Shown here: piece after piece, positions 5,454 to 5,499 of the stretch
How positions within the stretch are numbered: position 1 is the stretch's first letter
Layout of the letters: each line of letters starts with the position of its first letter
Assembly (NCBI GenBank): GCA_002352485.1
Contig: DEIM01000185.1
Location: 24,054 to 29,552, forward strand
DNA: 5,499 bases
Direction: 5' to 3'
Origin: Candidatus Dadabacteria bacterium UBA2774
Lineage (GTDB): Bacteria; Desulfobacterota_D; UBA1144; Nemesobacterales; UBA2774
Notes under the pieces: generated by a model
What the model saw: the letters and a program-made list of their open reading frames with translations, nothing else
Told to the model about the DNA's origin: nothing
Databases searched by the model: none
Translations under genes and position numbers: made by a program

Positions 5454-5499
5454 TTGGAGGAAGCAAGTCTTCAAGGAAAAAGGCTGATAAAGCAGAACG
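5454..5499 (+). CDS. Possible start of a downstream gene, TTG codon, cut by the window edge
   Basis: From TTG at 5454 the frame is open to the window end and would read M-E-E-A-S-L-Q-G-K-R-L-I-K-Q-N. GAGGAG (5439-5444) lies nine bases before it as a plausible ribosome-binding site. Only 15 codons are visible, I recognise no motif, and ATG and GTG starts nearby hit stops quickly. The frame is the same as comM after its TAG. The bases between (5412-5453) hold no hairpin terminator, so a downstream gene would be co-transcribed. Confidence 0.15.
   Translation, partial: MEEASLQGKRLIKQN

Noticed and set aside
5409..5499. Read-through of the comM TAG into an open frame
   Set aside because: The ComM C-terminus is already complete at family length and the following codons show no family similarity; a separate downstream gene is simpler.

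Overview
This window looks like ordinary bacterial chromosome. It carries one edge-truncated gene, four complete genes, and regulatory sequence between them. Base composition is intermediate and codon use looks even across the genes. A ComM/YifB ATPase, a secreted beta-propeller with a C-terminal sorting tail (Gly-rich stretch, Cys, hydrophobic helix, Arg/Lys cluster) and a CNNM/HlyC-CorC type membrane protein suggest a Gram-negative (diderm) bacterium. The tail style recalls deltaproteobacterial or Dadabacteria-like lineages, but that placement is a low-confidence impression. I see no phage, plasmid, IS transposase, CRISPR, rRNA or tRNA signal.

Left part (1-1403, minus strand): thiL (thiamine-monophosphate kinase) is followed 50 bp downstream by the first 124 codons of a CNNM-domain (DUF21) membrane protein that runs off the left edge. 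The spacing suggests one transcript.

Divergent spacer (1404-1667): it holds a long imperfect palindrome beside a GGGTCAGGTTC sequence (REP-like in style). It also holds a good sigma70-type promoter facing right (ATGACA, 18 bp, TATAAT) whose -35 and spacer are covered by a dyad TGACAT-N10-ATGTCA. This promoter serves a small ArsC-family thioredoxin-fold protein (1668-2024) with all the classical ArsC catalytic residues, though no other ars gene is in view.

Middle (2072-3448, minus strand): a 458-residue secreted protein. Six tandem repeats of exactly 52 residues plus two half-repeats at the ends predict a seven-bladed beta-propeller closed by an N-/C-terminal 'velcro' blade, followed by the sorting tail. 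It converges on the arsC-like gene with only 47 bp between stop codons and no obvious terminator there.

Spacer 3449-3881: it contains the 5' region of the propeller gene, including a near-perfect ribosome-binding site and two small dyads. It also contains a very strong rho-independent terminator with a C(TTCG)G loop at 3614-3640 that has no annotated gene in front of it. The rest is AT-rich sequence leading to comM. comM/yifB (3882-5411) is complete and canonical. A TATAAT box lies 14 bp before its start codon and no Shine-Dalgarno is visible, so its transcript may be almost leaderless. The last 88 bases may hold the beginning of another gene.

No previously undescribed multi-gene system is evident. 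The items most worth checking are the propeller protein with its tail, the orphan terminator, and the palindrome and operator region upstream of the arsC-like gene.
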